64,000 nucleotides of DNA from contig CM069597.1 of assembly GCA_035771175.1 (NCBI GenBank), forward strand, positions 8,467,001 through 8,531,000, in the 5' to 3' direction. Below the pieces are notes generated by a model. That model was not told where the DNA came from, did no database searches, and was given only the letters and a program-made list of their open reading frames with translations. The translations under genes and the position numbers were made by a program. Of this stretch, positions 11,637 through 24,217 are shown piece after piece (the first letter of the stretch is position 1; every line of letters starts with the position of its first letter). The stretch comes from Paratinospora sagittata (taxonomy: Eukaryota; Streptophyta; Magnoliopsida; Ranunculales; Menispermaceae).

Positions 11637-13001
11637 AATACTGTTGGCCCAGTATTTTAGTCCAAGAGGGGGAGTGAATTGGACTTGGTGGATTTTCGCG
11701 TTACCTTTCGGTTAAAATAATGAAATAGATAAAGTGGGCAGTAGGTAACAATTAAAATAAACAAATGCAGGAAAGATAACTGGACACAAAGATTTAGAGT
11801 GGTTCGATTCCCCTAGAACTTACGTCCACTACCCAATTACCACAATCAGGATTTCCAAATACACCATGGGCTAGTAAACTTACGGGCATGACTAGAAGCC
11901 GTTTACACTAAACAATATAAAGGCTCGGTTAGAAAACCACACACGCTAACCTACACAAGGGCTCGGTTAGAAAACCACACACAAACCAACACAAGAGCTC
12001 GGTTAGAAAGCCACACTCTAGCCTACACAAGGGCTTGGCTAGAAAGCCACACTGTAACCAACTTACTGGCGTGGTTACAAGCCATACAATATATGGTATA
12101 AATCCCAAGTTAACAAACACGTCAACGATACATCAAGATTACAAAAGATATAGAGAAGTGTTTACAACACTCTCAACAATGTTAAGCTTACAATCTAGAA
12201 TGAGTAAACATCACTATTCCAACCACAAAGATTTAAAGGATGCGATGTGTTGAAATAATTTTTCTCAAATGCAATCGATTCAAATATATATGATATGAAA
12301 CCGAGAATCGATTATGCACATGTAACAAGATATTGATTCAAACAATGGTATGTTTAAGCACACGAATCAATATATAATGATGATCAAAACTTGATGATTC
12401 TAAAAGTGTAAATGATTAAGATCAAGAATCAAACAAACCAAGTGTTGATCTATGAAATCGATTCAATATAGTATAACTTTAACACATGAATCGATACCAC
12501 AAGATATTTATGAAACCACTAAACAAAATACAATAATATGAAGATCAAAATAGGGTTTCACAAACAATACTCAAAACGAAATCAGTTTTCAAGATGTTAA
12601 CATAAGCACAAAACTGATTTGCTCAAACAAAATTACAAGAATCGAGTTAAAGAAATTTTACCCCACTTGGGTAACGTTGAAGCTCAATGATTCTTTAAGT
12701 GTGACGTTTGATTAGAGATACCACGTTCAAGAATGATCAAGACTCAACAAGATGTGTAGATAGCACTCAAAAACGTCTTGAACACTTGTTCAATGGAAAC
12801 ATACAAGTTTCACAAAGTTTTGAAAGATTTGGAGAACATTTCGGAAGTATGAATCAATAGATCAAATGTAGGTGAACTTTTGCTGTAAAAGAGGTTCAAA
12901 ATCGCTCAAGAACTTGTTTTGGACCTGTAGAAATGCTAAGATGAAAATCGCACAAGTTCTTTAGTTTTTGCAAATGTTGCTCTTCAAATGAGCAAGTGTG
13001 G

Positions 13002-13010
13002 TATTTATAG
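13002..13010 (-). promoter_or_regulatory. TATA box of LTR C
   Basis: Minus strand CTATAAATA lies immediately downstream of the GGAACnCGTTCC array, the expected place for the U3/R border. Confidence 0.65.
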
Positions 13011-13015
13011 AAAAA

Positions 13016-13390
13016 TACCACACCGAGGCACAGGAACACGTTCCTCAAGGAAGAAGCGCGTTTTTTCATTGAAATCTAAAAATTCTCAGATTTCCCTCCA
13101 ATTAAGGAGCACGTTCCTAATACGAGGAACACGTTCCTTAATGTGTCCGTTGGGCATAGGAGCAAGGTCCTTTATAAAAAACCACTGATTCTATAAACTT
13201 TCTTATTTTGCCTTTGACCACAGGAGCGCGTTTCTAATTGAAGGAGCGCATTCCTTTTTCCCTGATCAGAAAATTCAGACTCTCGGGAAAAACCACAGGA
13301 GCGTGTTCTTCTTACAAAGAGCACGTTTCTTAAACTCTGATAAAAAAAATTCTAAGTCTCGGGAAAATTCTTAGGAGCACGTTCATTCAC
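13016..13390 (-). repeat. Palindromic motif array in U3 of LTR C
   Basis: At least eight imperfect copies of the palindrome AGGAACACGTTCCT or AGGAGCGCGTTCCT are irregularly spaced across the segment. A second set occurs in the plus-strand LTR C at 31205-31480. Each core contains ACGT or GCGT between inverted GGA/TCC arms. Confidence 0.85.
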
Positions 13391-13680
13391 TGTGAAGTGA
13401 AAGAAACTCGATTTTTTGATCATAATGAGTTTAGGATATTGTCAAATACATAGACTAACTTTAAAAATAATTTTTGACAAGATTAAAGTATAATTGGCAA
13501 GGTTAAATACGTGTAAATCAATCGACTAAGCATATGATTTAGACATTCAATACAATAAACATAAAACGATAAAACTATGCAAAGTTGGTAAATTTAATGC
13601 ATGTTAATCACTGATAAAAATATGCTTGATAAACAATTTTAATTATGTGATTGCATAATTATCAAACTAATGTGTGTGTA

Positions 13681-15000
13681 TTTCACACCCCGCCCGGACG
13701 CGCCTAAACCGGCAGGACACTCACGAGCGGGGCGCGAATGCATTATAACGATAATAACATAGTGCGCAGAATCATAGTTAAGTACAAGTGTGATTTCATT
13801 AATTTCAGAATATTTTTGTACATGAAATGGTTAAGGGAACATTCTCCCAAAAATCCCCAATGAATAATACAAAGGGTACAAAATGTGGGCCCAAATACCT
13901 GCACCCAGTCCACCCTAATCTCCTGTGAAAAATTGAATAACAACGGGGTGAGCTACACGCTCAGTGGGTAAAATAGTTCGTGAATATAATGATTAATAAA
14001 GCAAACTTCATAATCAAATATCTTAAATACGCATCAGAGCATCATAATCAATTCAATATGTATGTATGCATGACACCGTCTCGTAATTGTTTGATGACTG
14101 TACATCGCCTGAGTTCACGTACAGATGTCCCTCCTCAGGAGTAACCGAGTTCTCATTGTACGTCCCTCTCCAGAGAAATATAATGAATAGCGAGCATCGC
14201 TCCTAACTATTCTATGAATCATAAACCACATACGTCCCTAGGTGGTGATATGTATGATGCCAATGCATGAATTGGTCTGTATAAACTGGTCTAGTCTTTA
14301 CTTAACATTTAGACAGGATTTAGCAACGTCTGGTGATCCTTATCAGGGTCAGTATCACTAGGTGCAAGGTTAGGACATTCAGTATTACTGTATAAGCTGA
14401 TAGCTTTCAAATAAGACCAACCAGATCAGTCTCCAAATGAGAGGTGAGACACGAGGTGTACTTAAATACCAATCGTTTAGAGCAGCATGCTGCCTCTTGT
14501 TCACTATTTAAAGTTACTGAGGACAAGACTGAGTCTGGTTGAGCCAGATTGACTACTGATCCGACAGAACAACAACGTAGTACATGAATTCCAATTATAC
14601 ATGCATAAGTGCGACAGTATAAACATTATACGCAATAATGCAGTGTAAATGAATAGTAGACATAATGATAAATGAATATAAACTTTAATAAAAGTTATAA
14701 GACACGCAAACCTATGTTTCGTTCCCCACTTTCAGATAAGACCTTCTTTCAGAACTGACGCTTTCCCCCGGACAGAATCGCGTTGCACCGCACAGAGAGT
14801 CTCGAAAAAGAGTCTCAAAAGACCAAAAATTCAAAATGAGTGAGAAAGAGGAGGAAAAATCACAAGGAGAGGTGATTTGGTGTGAGAAATGAGGAGGGAG
14901 GAGGGTTCCTTATATAGGAATTTTGGCGCCTGAACGTTCGGGCAGGTTGCCCGAACGAATTTTTTTTATTTTTTTTGGGTGCAAAACCTAGGGTATTACA
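13681..15000 (-). mobile_element. Solo LTR of gypsy family A nested in LTR C
   Basis: The segment reads TTTCACACCCCGCCC (one base changed from the family's TGTCACACC) through to GGGTATTACA and is flanked by the duplication GTGTA (13676-13680 and 15001-15005). Length 1320 bp. The minus-strand TATA box sits at the CTTATATAGG near 14911. Insertion followed by LTR-LTR recombination is the simplest history. Confidence 0.92.
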
Positions 15001-15322
15001 GTGTATGCATGATTAATAATATAATAATGTATATGCATGAGTATGATAAACTATATACATGATTTTTGAAAAGATGCAAATCATATGGTGGTTGGAACAT
15101 GTAAATGTTATTCTACAGTACTAAGATTCTAATAAGAAATACAATCATGAAGCTCTTGAATCTTCGTACAATGTTGTTCCTTCCACATGCTTTGACAATA
15201 TAGTTGAATCCATTTGATATAGCTAGTTAACACTGAAACAACTACATCAAAGAGATTAGAGATCACAAGTATGTTGTTTGTAATCATCAAAACAAAACCG
15301 GATGAGAGTAGTTACATCAACA

Positions 15323-16200
15323 AATACATTATGCATTTTTGCCATGGTTATAGGCAGATTAAGTTGACAAGCAACTACATCGATTCTTCTTTTTTTTTAA
15401 TCTTGAAGGGTCCTATAAATCTTGGAGATAATTTTCCTTTTGTTTCAAATCGACGGACTCCTTTGACGGGCTATACTTTTAAGAATACCATGTCTCCGTC
15501 TTGGAACTCCAGAGGTTGTCGACGCTTGTCCACATAGCTTTTCTGCTTGTTTTGAGCTATACAAAGTCTTTCTTTATTAGCTGAATCTTTTCACTTGTTT
15601 ATTTTATTATTTAGGGTCATATTTCTAATTTATCTGTCATCTCCACCCAACATATTAGTGACTTGCATGGCCTACCGTACATAGCTTCGAATGGTGTCAT
15701 TTTGATACTTGTTTGATAGTTATTATTATAAAGAAATTCTGCCAAATGTAAATCCTTGGCCTAGCTATCACGATAGTCCAGTACGCAGGCTTTTAACATA
15801 TCTTCTAGAATTTGAATTACTCGTTCCGACTGTCTATAAGTTTGTGGATGGAATGTTGTACGCATAGTGATTTTCGAACCCAGTCTTTGCTGAAAGCTTT
15901 GCCAAAATTGAGACATAAAACATAGGTCACGATCACAAAAGATTGTTTGTGGGGGATCCCATAGAGCTTTACTATCTTCGTTTCGTATAGTTCAACTAAC
16001 TTGGCCGGAGTGTCTGTTGCCTTTATAGGCAGGAATCTGGCCATTTTGGTGAGTCTGTCCACCATAACCCAGGCTGTATTTTGGCCCTTAGAGTTTTGGG
16101 ATAATGCTGAGACAAAATCCATTGTGATGTTGTCCCATTTCCATTCCCCTATCGGCAAGGGTTATAACAACCTTGAAGGTTTTCGATGCTCTGCCTTAAC
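15323..16200 (-). pseudogene. Integrase core of family D
   Basis: Minus frame with EWKWDNITMDFVSALS (first catalytic Asp), DRLTKMARFLPIKATDTPAK, the degenerate second Asp region, and after frameshifts the QILEDMLKACVLDY and YNNNYQTSIKMTPFEAMYGRPC blocks. Several shifts and stops lie between 15330 and 15820. The frame continues beyond the solo copia LTR at 11636. Confidence 0.85.
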
Positions 16201-16985
16201 TTACTGGCAAGTGAGGCGCCTTGTTACGTACTGCGCAACTTCTTTCTTCATTCCGCAAAACCAAAATTGCTGCTTCAGGTCTTGGTATATTTTATCTCCT
16301 CCTGGATGTATGATGAACTTGGAACGATGGAATTCATCAAATACTAACTTTCGTAATTCCTTATTGTTTGGAACATAAATCCTTTTTTTGTATAAAATGG
16401 TTCCATCTGCAGCCAAGGTCCAATGTCCCAAGTCGTGCTGCTGAAGCAATTGAGTTTTCTTTTCCTCCAGTTCTGGATCATCTGCTTGTGATGCCTTTAC
16501 TTTTTCGATCAAGTCTGATTGAATGCTTAACCCTTGGACCTTGATTCGTGACGGTCCCGTTTCCATCTGAAGATTGTATTGATCAACTCTCGATAGCATT
16601 TGCCACAGAGAGAGTACTAAGGCACAAACTGATGCATGTGATTTTCTACTCAGTGCATTGGCCACCACGTTTGCCTTACTTGGGCGGTATTGAATGGTAA
16701 AGTCATAATCTTTGAGAAATCCCACCAAGAGTCTTTGCCTGAGATTAAGATCTCTTTGTGTATAAATATATCTTAAACTTTGGTGATCGAAAAAAATTAT
16801 ATCCTTTCTCCATAAAGATAATGCCGCCAAAGTTTAAGTGCGAAGACTACCGCAGCTAGTTCTAGATCATGAGTGGAATAGTTCTTCTCATAACGTTTTC
16901 ACTGTTGGGATCCATAGGCGATAACATGACCTTCTTGCATTAAAACCGCTCCCAATCCAGCTAGCGATGCTTCAATGTATAATGT
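16201..16985 (-). pseudogene. RNase H and integrase zinc module of family D
   Basis: RNase H end motifs ([29 protein letters not shown]) lead into the H2C2 integrase module HPGGDKIYQDLKQQFWF. In that module the usual Cys before LTCQ is replaced by Arg (YVTRRLTCQ). The RNase H start is in another frame above 16830. Confidence 0.85.
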
Positions 16986-17944
16986 ATACTCTTTTCCACT
17001 GACAAGGGCTTGTAAAATGGGTGCTATCATTAATCTTCTTTTTCAGCTCCTGACAAGATTGTTTGCATTTTTTATTCCATTCGAATGGAATGCCTTTTCT
17101 TGTTAATTGAGTGAGTGGTTCCACCAGCTTTGAAAAATCTTGAACGAACCTTCTGTAATACCCGACCAAACCAAGAAAATTGTGAATCTCGGTAACATTG
17201 GTAGGTTGTTTCCAACGTAGCACTACATCCACTTTTGCTGGGTCAACAACAATGCCTTTGGCCGACATAACATGACTCAGAAACTTAACTTCGGAAACCC
17301 AAAATTTACATTTGCTAAATTTTGCATAGAGTTGGTGAGTTTGTAGAATTTCCAACACAATCCATAAATGCTTTTCATGTTCTTGTTTTGTCCATGAATA
17401 AATGAAAATATCATCGACAAACACAACAACAAAACAGTCCAGGTACGACCTAAATATTCAATGCATAAGATCCATAAATGCTTTTGGAGCATTTGTTAGA
17501 CCAAAAGGCATTACTATAAATTCGTAATGTCCATATCGGGTTTGAAAGGTTGTTTTGTGAAAATCTTCCTCTTTGATTCTCAATTGATGATATCCTGAAT
17601 GGAGATCTATTTTTGAAGAATATTGTGCACCACTCAACTGATCAAAGAGGTCCTCAATTCGGGGTAATGGGTATTTATTTTTTATGGTAACCTGATTAAG
17701 TTTTTGATAGTCTACACATATTCTAAGTGTACCATCTTTCTTTTTAACAAACAACACTGAAGCCCCCCCAAGGTGAGACACTTTTTCGAATGAAACCTTT
17801 CATTTCCAATTGCCTAAGTTGTTTATCTAGTTCAATCAATTTGGTGTCAGTCATTCGATATGGGGGAATAGATACTGGCTCTATCCCTGGTAGTAACTTG
17901 ATTTCAAAATCAAATTCTCCAAGGTGGTAACCCAGGGAGATCAT
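16972..17944 (-). pseudogene. Reverse transcriptase of family D
   Basis: RT with [17 protein letters not shown], the palm start [25 protein letters not shown], the catalytic FVDD (FVDDIFIYS) and thumb [17 protein letters not shown]. It is spread over three frames with shifts near 17470 and 17760. Confidence 0.9.
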
Positions 17945-18083
17945 CTAAAAATACTATGGGAAATTCACAAACCATTGGTAAGTCATTCATCTGAACCACT
18001 TGGGAAGGTTCTTTCTGGTCCTTAAGAATAGGTTCCTTAAATCCTATATCACCCTTGAGTTGCATTTTCAGGGCTACAACTAC

Positions 18084-19155
18084 TTATTTGGGAAAACAAT
18101 GGTTTGAACCTTGTATTTTAAGAATAGTTTGGTTTGGAAGGGTCACATATACCCGTTTCTTCAGGTAGTCAATTTGAGTGTTTAACTGGGTTAACCAATC
18201 CATTCCTAAAATCATGTCAAAGTCTTCGATGTTTAAAACTAAAGGGGTCACTATGAAAGTCTCACCATTCATCCTAAGTTCGCAGTTGGAACATAACTGC
18301 GTTATCCCTTGCCCCACAAGTGTGGTTACCATCAATTTAGGAGTCAAAGGTTCAACTTCTAATCCCAGTTGTTGTACTATGAAAGGAGTAATGAATGAAT
18401 GGGTGGAACCCGTGTCAAACAATACTCGAACTTGGGAGTTGAATAAATGAAATACACCTTCAACCATAGCCATGTCACATTGTTCACGTGTCGCAACAAC
18501 AAACGTTTGGCCTTGCGACTGAACGCTGGGTTGATTAGCTTGCCTTGGTACAACATATTGATTTGTTAGAGCTGCTGGCTGAGGTTGGACACAATTTTTA
18601 GCAATGTGGCCAGCTCGTCCACATTGGAAACAAGTTCTTACCTCTTGTCGCTGACCAGGGTTTGGCTTTGGACCCTGGTTTCCTTTAGGGATACCATTTC
18701 TTGGAGTATATCCCTGTTCTTTTTTGGAGTTCCTTTGGTTCACCTGGTTTTGCTGCATTTGATTTTGATTTCCTAGGTTTGACCCTTGTGGCTTTGGCTT
18801 CACTTCGGCCGCATCTTGATTTCCCGTCTGCTCCTTCCTCTGGAACTTTTTTGAGTCCCCAAATCCTTGAAAAACTAACAGTCTTCTCCTATTATTCTTC
18901 TTCTGTTCTTGTTGCTGCCTTTCTTGCTCGAACTACATGGCCCGATTTACAACTTCTCTATAATTTTCTACTTCCAAAATGGACAATGCTTGCCTTAATT
19001 CGGGCCTAAGTCCATTATAGAATTTTTCAGCTTTATCTCTTTCATTTGCTATTGTAGATAGGGAAAAAACTGATAATTTCGTAAATTTTGCTAAATATTC
19101 CTGCATCGTCATTTGTCCTTGTTACAACTTGAAAAATTCCAACCGCTTCTATCTT
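18084..19155 (-). pseudogene. Gag (C-terminal) and protease of family D
   Basis: Gag carries AEKFYNGLRPELRQALSI, a Gln/Asn-rich linker and one CCHC knuckle (CFQCGRAGHIAKNC). The protease follows in the same frame with active site FDTGSTHSFI and ILGMDWL. The gag N-terminus stops near 19155, where unrelated AT-rich DNA starts, so the 5' end of the element is lost. Confidence 0.88.
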
Positions 19156-20339
19156 TTTGTACCAATAAGATTTATTTTTGTTTCCTAGTTAGATTATTAG
19201 GTTTCCCACCTAGCTTCTAGGGTAAGGGCAAGGGTTTATCGGTTCCATTTGCTAAATATAAGTTTCAAACCTTTGGAATCTCAAATAAATTATATAGTAA
19301 AATATTCATTTAGATATAATATGCATTTATATGTAATATTCATTCCTAGTATATTCATGTCTATATAATCTACATTTATATAAGCTTATATAATAATCAT
19401 TCTTATATCATATTCACTGAGGTATATATATATATTTTAAACCCGTATTTGTTTTTCATTTTAAAATAACACTATATTCAGTCATTGGTACCGATTATGT
19501 AGTCAAGTTATTTCTAATTTCTCGGAATGTGAATTTAGATTTAATATTCAAACAAACATTGCAATAAGTGGAAAGTAACTTGTGGATAATAGTTATCCAT
19601 CAAATTCGTACGTCCCATACTGTTCGAAATAATGATAAAAAGTATCAACTAGCCCTTTCCATCATTGCCACTCATGGTCATGGGTTGATTTCTCCTCACT
19701 TGTCCCAAATATGAGTCATACTCGTGATGTCCCATACCACCCAGAATATACTCATAGTTATAACTCATGATTTGCCACCACCCCACCAAACATGGTCTTA
19801 TGCACACACAACACAATAAATAACTTAGACTTTATACATTACTATATTAGTAGAAAGTTACAAACTAATGTTCTTAACAAGCCTAGAGTTTCCTAATAAG
19901 TACTAAATCTACAATTGCTCATTCCTTGATACAAAATCTAACCATTCTTCGATGTTGGCAAGGAGTTGTCCAGGTGATACCGGTGGAGTCAAAATTGGTG
20001 CTTGTAAATCTGCCATTAGAGTAGACTTCACATAAGAAACTTGACGACTCGTGGGTGTAGATGTTTCTTGCCTAGCTGCCCACTGATTACACAAGGAAAA
20101 AATGTCTTGACCCAACAAAGTTACCCTAGTATCCAAAATCGCGAAGTTGTTTTCCATTAACCTTTCAAATTCTTCCTTGTTTCGTTGCATGTGGCTACCC
20201 AGATTTTGTATCTGTCGCAATCCCCTTCGTAGGGTGATGTCACAACCGACATAAAATACCATATACGCCATACACATACGTACATGATACTTTGTTAGCC
20301 TTCTCATTACTACAAAATCATTAAAATTTTTTGGAAGGA
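19156..20339 (-). other. Unassigned repeat with a minus-strand ORF
   Basis: AT-rich DNA from 19156, then a minus-strand frame (20237 to 19909) encoding a hydrophilic protein with LMENNFAILDTRVTLLGQD and ending SRNEQL. No family is recognised; it could be the start of a retroelement gag. At 20238 a TGTCACAACC motif resembles the end of an LTR in minus orientation, but no primer site follows it. Confidence 0.4.
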
Positions 20340-21854
20340 TGTTACGTGCAAACCGCAAGTGTACGGTGTCAAGTTATAATATATATCGATGAGATATCAG
20401 GTTGTCGTCCTCTAGGATTGACACTCACACTAAATACCACTTCACTAACCCTGACTTTATTTAGATAATCGAATTCAATGGCTCTAATAATTAAAACTAA
20501 AATAAAGAAATAAAACTACCTTAGAAAGTCAAAACAACAAAATATGAATAGAGGGACGGCCTAGATAATCGATTTCACCTGACTATCAACTATGTCTTTC
20601 CAAATATTTATCATCAATGTATTCACCTAGTTTATAAGCTGGAAATCCGAATGCTTCTAACACCCTCTCTTGAGTGCCGCGTTAGAGCATAGTTATAGGA
20701 ATTGATCTCGACCTCTCGATAAAGATCTAATTCCTACAAACTCACTAAGATCTGTGATTTCCATTAATGACTTCAAAGGGTCTCGATCTCCTCTTGGTCT
20801 CACGATAACCTAGGTTATTTCCCTTGTTCCGATCCAAAGTACCCTATCTCAAGTGCCGCACCCTAGAACTAATTTCATCCAATCCGTGATCAATAGATTG
20901 AAAGCATTAACAAAAGAGAAATATAAATAAACTATCATAAATCCATTAACAATAAGTAAAGCCCTAAACTAGAACATAGAATCAAAGTTAGGATCCATCT
21001 ATCCTCTAGATAAATGATCTAGTTCATAACCAAGAAAATAAACATGAAAAACAATGTTATAAACATGAACATGAACAAAGGAAATCAAACTAGAAAAATA
21101 TAGGATGTTGATGAAGAATCTCCTCCTCTCGAACTTGATCTTCTTCTCCTTTTTTCCAAACCCTAGCCGTCTTGTTCTCCTATTCTTTCCTCTATGATCT
21201 ATCCTCTTTAAAAGCCCTAAGGAATGATGTATTTATGTGCCCAAGCCAATAGCAAGTCGTCCAAGAGAAGTCCAAGTCGAATTAGGAAAGTTTGCAATGA
21301 AATTAGAAAGTTTCAATTTTGAATCACACATCCGCTTTCTTCCTCGCCCTTTTTCTTATTGTTATCCACTCCAAATCAACCTCAAAACCCATTCATATTA
21401 TATTATTTCAAGTAAGGAATCCATAGAAATAAACTACGTCTAATTCAGAGTTAAATTGAGATAGTTATAACCGAAATACAAAAGTCGCACAATTGGATTT
21501 TTGTGTAGCGCTGCGGCGCCCAAAACATATTTTGGTGTTTTTTTCTCTGTTTTCTTCACTTTTTGACTTATTTTCTTCATGTATCTTCATTGCATCTTCA
21601 TGCATCACGTTTCCATCATCCAAGTTGACTTCAAACACATCTAAACACCTACAAAACAAATCAAAACAAATGATTAAAGCACTTATAAGATCAACTAAAC
21701 CACATTAAATACCGAAATAAAGCAACATATATCAAAAGTTGGCTAAACTAACAAATAGACCAAACTAAGATAAACACATTAAATATATGAATAAACTAAC
21801 CTAAAACTCATCTAAAACATATTCTAAAACACAATCAAATGTCAACTTATCACA
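20340..21854 (-). mobile_element. Solo Athila/Tat-type LTR
   Basis: It reads TGTTACGTGCAAACCGC to CTTATCACA and matches the LTR at 4752-6226 in phrases and order along its length (for example TCACGATA near 20810). No internal region is attached on either side, so it is a solo LTR. The flanks are AAGGA and GGACC, so a clean 5-bp target duplication is not visible. Confidence 0.8.
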
Positions 21855-22065
21855 GGACCTCCTCATAAATACGAGGTCTTACAAAATCTAATAATCATCA
21901 AATTCATTTTCGCAAATCCAAATATTTTGATTTCATAAACATATAATGCTATCCATACCACTCACATGTTCACACATCCCATTATCACAAGTTTCCAAAC
22001 CATATTTATACTCACTACATTTATACAGAACGTAAGTAGCGACACACACAGACACACACACACAT

Positions 22066-22130
<65 letters not shown>

Positions 22131-22185
22131 AAGTATGAAATATAAACCAAATCTCCATAACTTATACATACTTCAACAATTAGCA
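21855..22185. other. Continuation of the unassigned repeat
   Basis: Right-hand flank of the solo LTR. It begins with an inverted motif GACCTC/GAGGTC around CATAAATAC and includes a (CA)n-(TA)n tract. No coding frame beyond low-complexity Tyr-Ile runs. It ends where copia RT sequence starts. Confidence 0.5.
22042..22128. repeat. (CA)n/(TA)n microsatellite
   Basis: A CACACA-type run passes directly into an uninterrupted TA run of about 58 bases. Confidence 0.95.
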
Positions 22186-23213
22186 AGTACAGTTTACCCT
22201 AGATCCAACTTTATTCATCAAACGTAAAGATAATGATATGCTTATAGTGCAAAGTTATGTTGACGACATTACCTTTGGTGCATCAAAACAAGATCTTGTG
22301 TGATGAGTTTTCCTCTATCATGACAAGTGAGTTTGAAATGAGCATGATGGGAGAATTAAACTACTTCTTTGGTTTACAAATCAAGAAAATGACAAATGGG
22401 ACATTTTTAAACCAATCAAACTATGTAAGGGACATGATTAAAAAGTTTAAATTTGAAAATTTGAAATCTATTGATACTCCGTCCAGTTCATCCATCAAAA
22501 TGGATAAGGATGAAAAAGGCAAACCAGTCGACCCTAAGCCATACCGAGGAATGATGGGAAGTTTGTTGTATCTAACGACAAGCAAACTTGATATTATGTT
22601 TGGCGTTTGTCTATGTGCTAGATTCCAATCTGATCCTAAAGACTCTCATATAAAGTGTGTTAAAAGGATATTTCGATACATCAATGCACACTAGATATGG
22701 GTATCTGGTACGTTAAAGGAACTTATTTCGATCTCAAGAGTGTTGTTGATTTTGATTATGCCAGAAGTTTAACAGATCGAAAGAGTACCTTAGGATTTTT
22801 TCACTTAATGGGCGATTCATTCATCTCTTGGTTTAGCAAGAAACAAAATTCAGTGGCATTATCCACAATGGAGGCTGAATATGTTGCAACCGGAAGTTGT
22901 TGTGCTCAAGTGTTATATCTGAAACAACAACTCTCAGATTATCAAATCAATGGAATGTGCGGAAATTTTGTGCGATAATACAGGCACTATAAACATTTCC
23001 AAAAATCCTGTAATGCATTCTAGAACAAAACACATTGAAATTCGAAATCATTTTCTTCGAGATCATGTGCAACGTGGAGATGTGAAATTGATCCATATTG
23101 GAACTAAAGATCAGTTGACTGATATCTTTACCAAGCCCTTGGCTAAAGATCAATTTTCACACATCAGGCGAGAATTGGGCATGTTTGACTTTTCAAACTT
23201 GCAAAGTGCTTAA
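22186..23213 (+). pseudogene. Copia RT end and RNase H
   Basis: RT catalytic YVDDITFGAS (near 22255), MMGELNYFFGLQI, the junction block PYRGMMGSLLYLT, then RNase H with DRKSTLGFFHLMG, STMEAEYVATGSCCAQ and TKPLAKDQF. Frames change near 22690 and 22960 and stops occur near 22300 and 22693, so it is inactive. Order and motifs are those of SIRE/Maximus-type copia elements. Confidence 0.9.
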
Positions 23214-23434
23214 TTGGTTATCCATTCCAGCTTCACCACTCCTGCCTCATCTACAACTACCATTTTCATACTCGACACAAATGCTGGTACCACCCTTGAG
23301 GAGGACGATACCTCGACTTCACCCGCCAACAACATATTGCTGGGCTTGGATCTCTTGATCCTACGACATCACCTCCGTATTAGGCACACCCTCTTTTTGA
23401 TATTTCAAAAGAGGGAGAGATTAGTATGATTGGT
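23214..23434 (+). other. Post-pol region of copia C, left part
   Basis: Ser/Thr-rich frame of 71 codons without recognised domain, ending in the TSD ATTGG at 23430-23434. The rest of the region resumes at 30098 and is noncoding up to the LTR. Confidence 0.6.
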
Positions 23435-24073
23435 GTCACACCCCGCCCGGACGCGCCTAAACCGGTGGTACACTCACGGACGGGGCGCGCATTTGGAACA
23501 ATTACAATGGTAACAACAGAGTGCGCAGCGAAAATACAGTATACACAATACAAATCTGATTTCATTTAATTCAGAATACTTTTGTACAAAAATGGTCAAG
23601 GGAACATACTCCCAAAATCCCTAATGAATCATGCAAAGGGTACAAAATGTGGGCCCCATAACCTGCACCCAGTCCACCCTAATTTCCTGTGAAAGATTTG
23701 ATAATAATGGAGTGAGCTTAACGCGCTCAGTGGGTAAATAGTGCATAAGTATAACAATTAATAAAGCATACTTCAATATCAAATATCTTAAATACACATG
23801 TGAGCATCATAATCAATCAATATGTATGTATGCATGACACCGTCTCGTAATGGTTTGATGAACGTACATCGCCTGAATTCACGTACAGGAACGATGCTCT
23901 GAATTCACGTACTGATGTCCCTCCCCGGGTGTAGCCGGGTTCTCATGTACGTCCCTCTCCAGAGAAATATAATGAATAGCGAGCAATGCTCCTAACTATT
24001 CTATGAGTCATAAACCATATACGTCCCTAGGTGGTGATATGTATGATGTCAATGCATGAACTGGTCTAGTCTT
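23435..24073 (-). repeat. Partial LTR A (3' terminal part), minus orientation
   Basis: Starts TGTCACACCCCGCCCGGACG, the inverted end of LTR A, and follows other A LTRs until GGTCTAGTCTT, where it is cut by the S-tail palindrome. It directly follows the ATTGG target duplication. Confidence 0.88.
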
Positions 24074-24163
24074 GGGGCACGCTGTGCAACCCAGAGTGTG
24101 ACAAAAAAGCCTTATGTATACATAAGGCCTTTTTATCACACCCTGGGTTGCACAGCGTGCCCC
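24074..24163. repeat. 90-bp palindrome of two S-element tails
   Basis: Near-perfect inverted repeat centred between 24118 and 24119 (core CTTATGTA/TACATAAG). Each arm carries GGGGCACGCTGTGCAACCC, the same 3' end found in the SINE-like unit at 29847-30097, followed by GTGACA and an A-rich AGCCTTATGTA. Tails face each other. Confidence 0.9.
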
Positions 24164-24217
24164 AGTGTAATACCCTGTATTTCACAAAAAAAAAAAAAAA
24201 CTTACTATTTGGGCAAC

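Larger units (their letters stand above)
11642..15322 (-). mobile_element. Solo LTR of SIRE-like copia family C, split by an LTR A
   Basis: Minus-strand ends are TGTTGATGTAAC and GGGCCAACA. It is flanked by the 5-bp duplication AATAC (11637-11641 and 15323-15327), proving one insertion into the family D integrase. Without the nested LTR A it is about 2.36 kb. The same LTR start follows a polypurine tract in the copia element at 30579, which ties it to that family. Confidence 0.9.
9465..19155 (-). mobile_element. Chromovirus-type Ty3/gypsy element, family D, split and 5'-truncated
   Basis: Reading the minus strand: gag with zinc knuckle, protease, RT, RNase H, integrase, chromodomain-like tail, an extra ORF, polypurine tract and 3' LTR (9465-10600). 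A solo copia LTR (11642-15322) interrupts the integrase. The 5' LTR is missing; gag ends abruptly near 19155. Many frameshifts make it inactive. The left target flank is CTTTT (9460-9464). Confidence 0.88.

Noticed and set aside
13676..15005. LTR A at 13681 as part of a full element
   Set aside because: Clean GTGTA duplication directly on both sides shows a solo LTR.
20335..21859. Target duplication around the solo Athila-type LTR
   Set aside because: Flanks AAGGA and GGACC share only GGA; not convincing.
22042..22169. Tyr-Ile repeat ORFs over (TA)n tracts (also 53914-54153)
   Set aside because: Translation of microsatellites on either strand; no gene signal.
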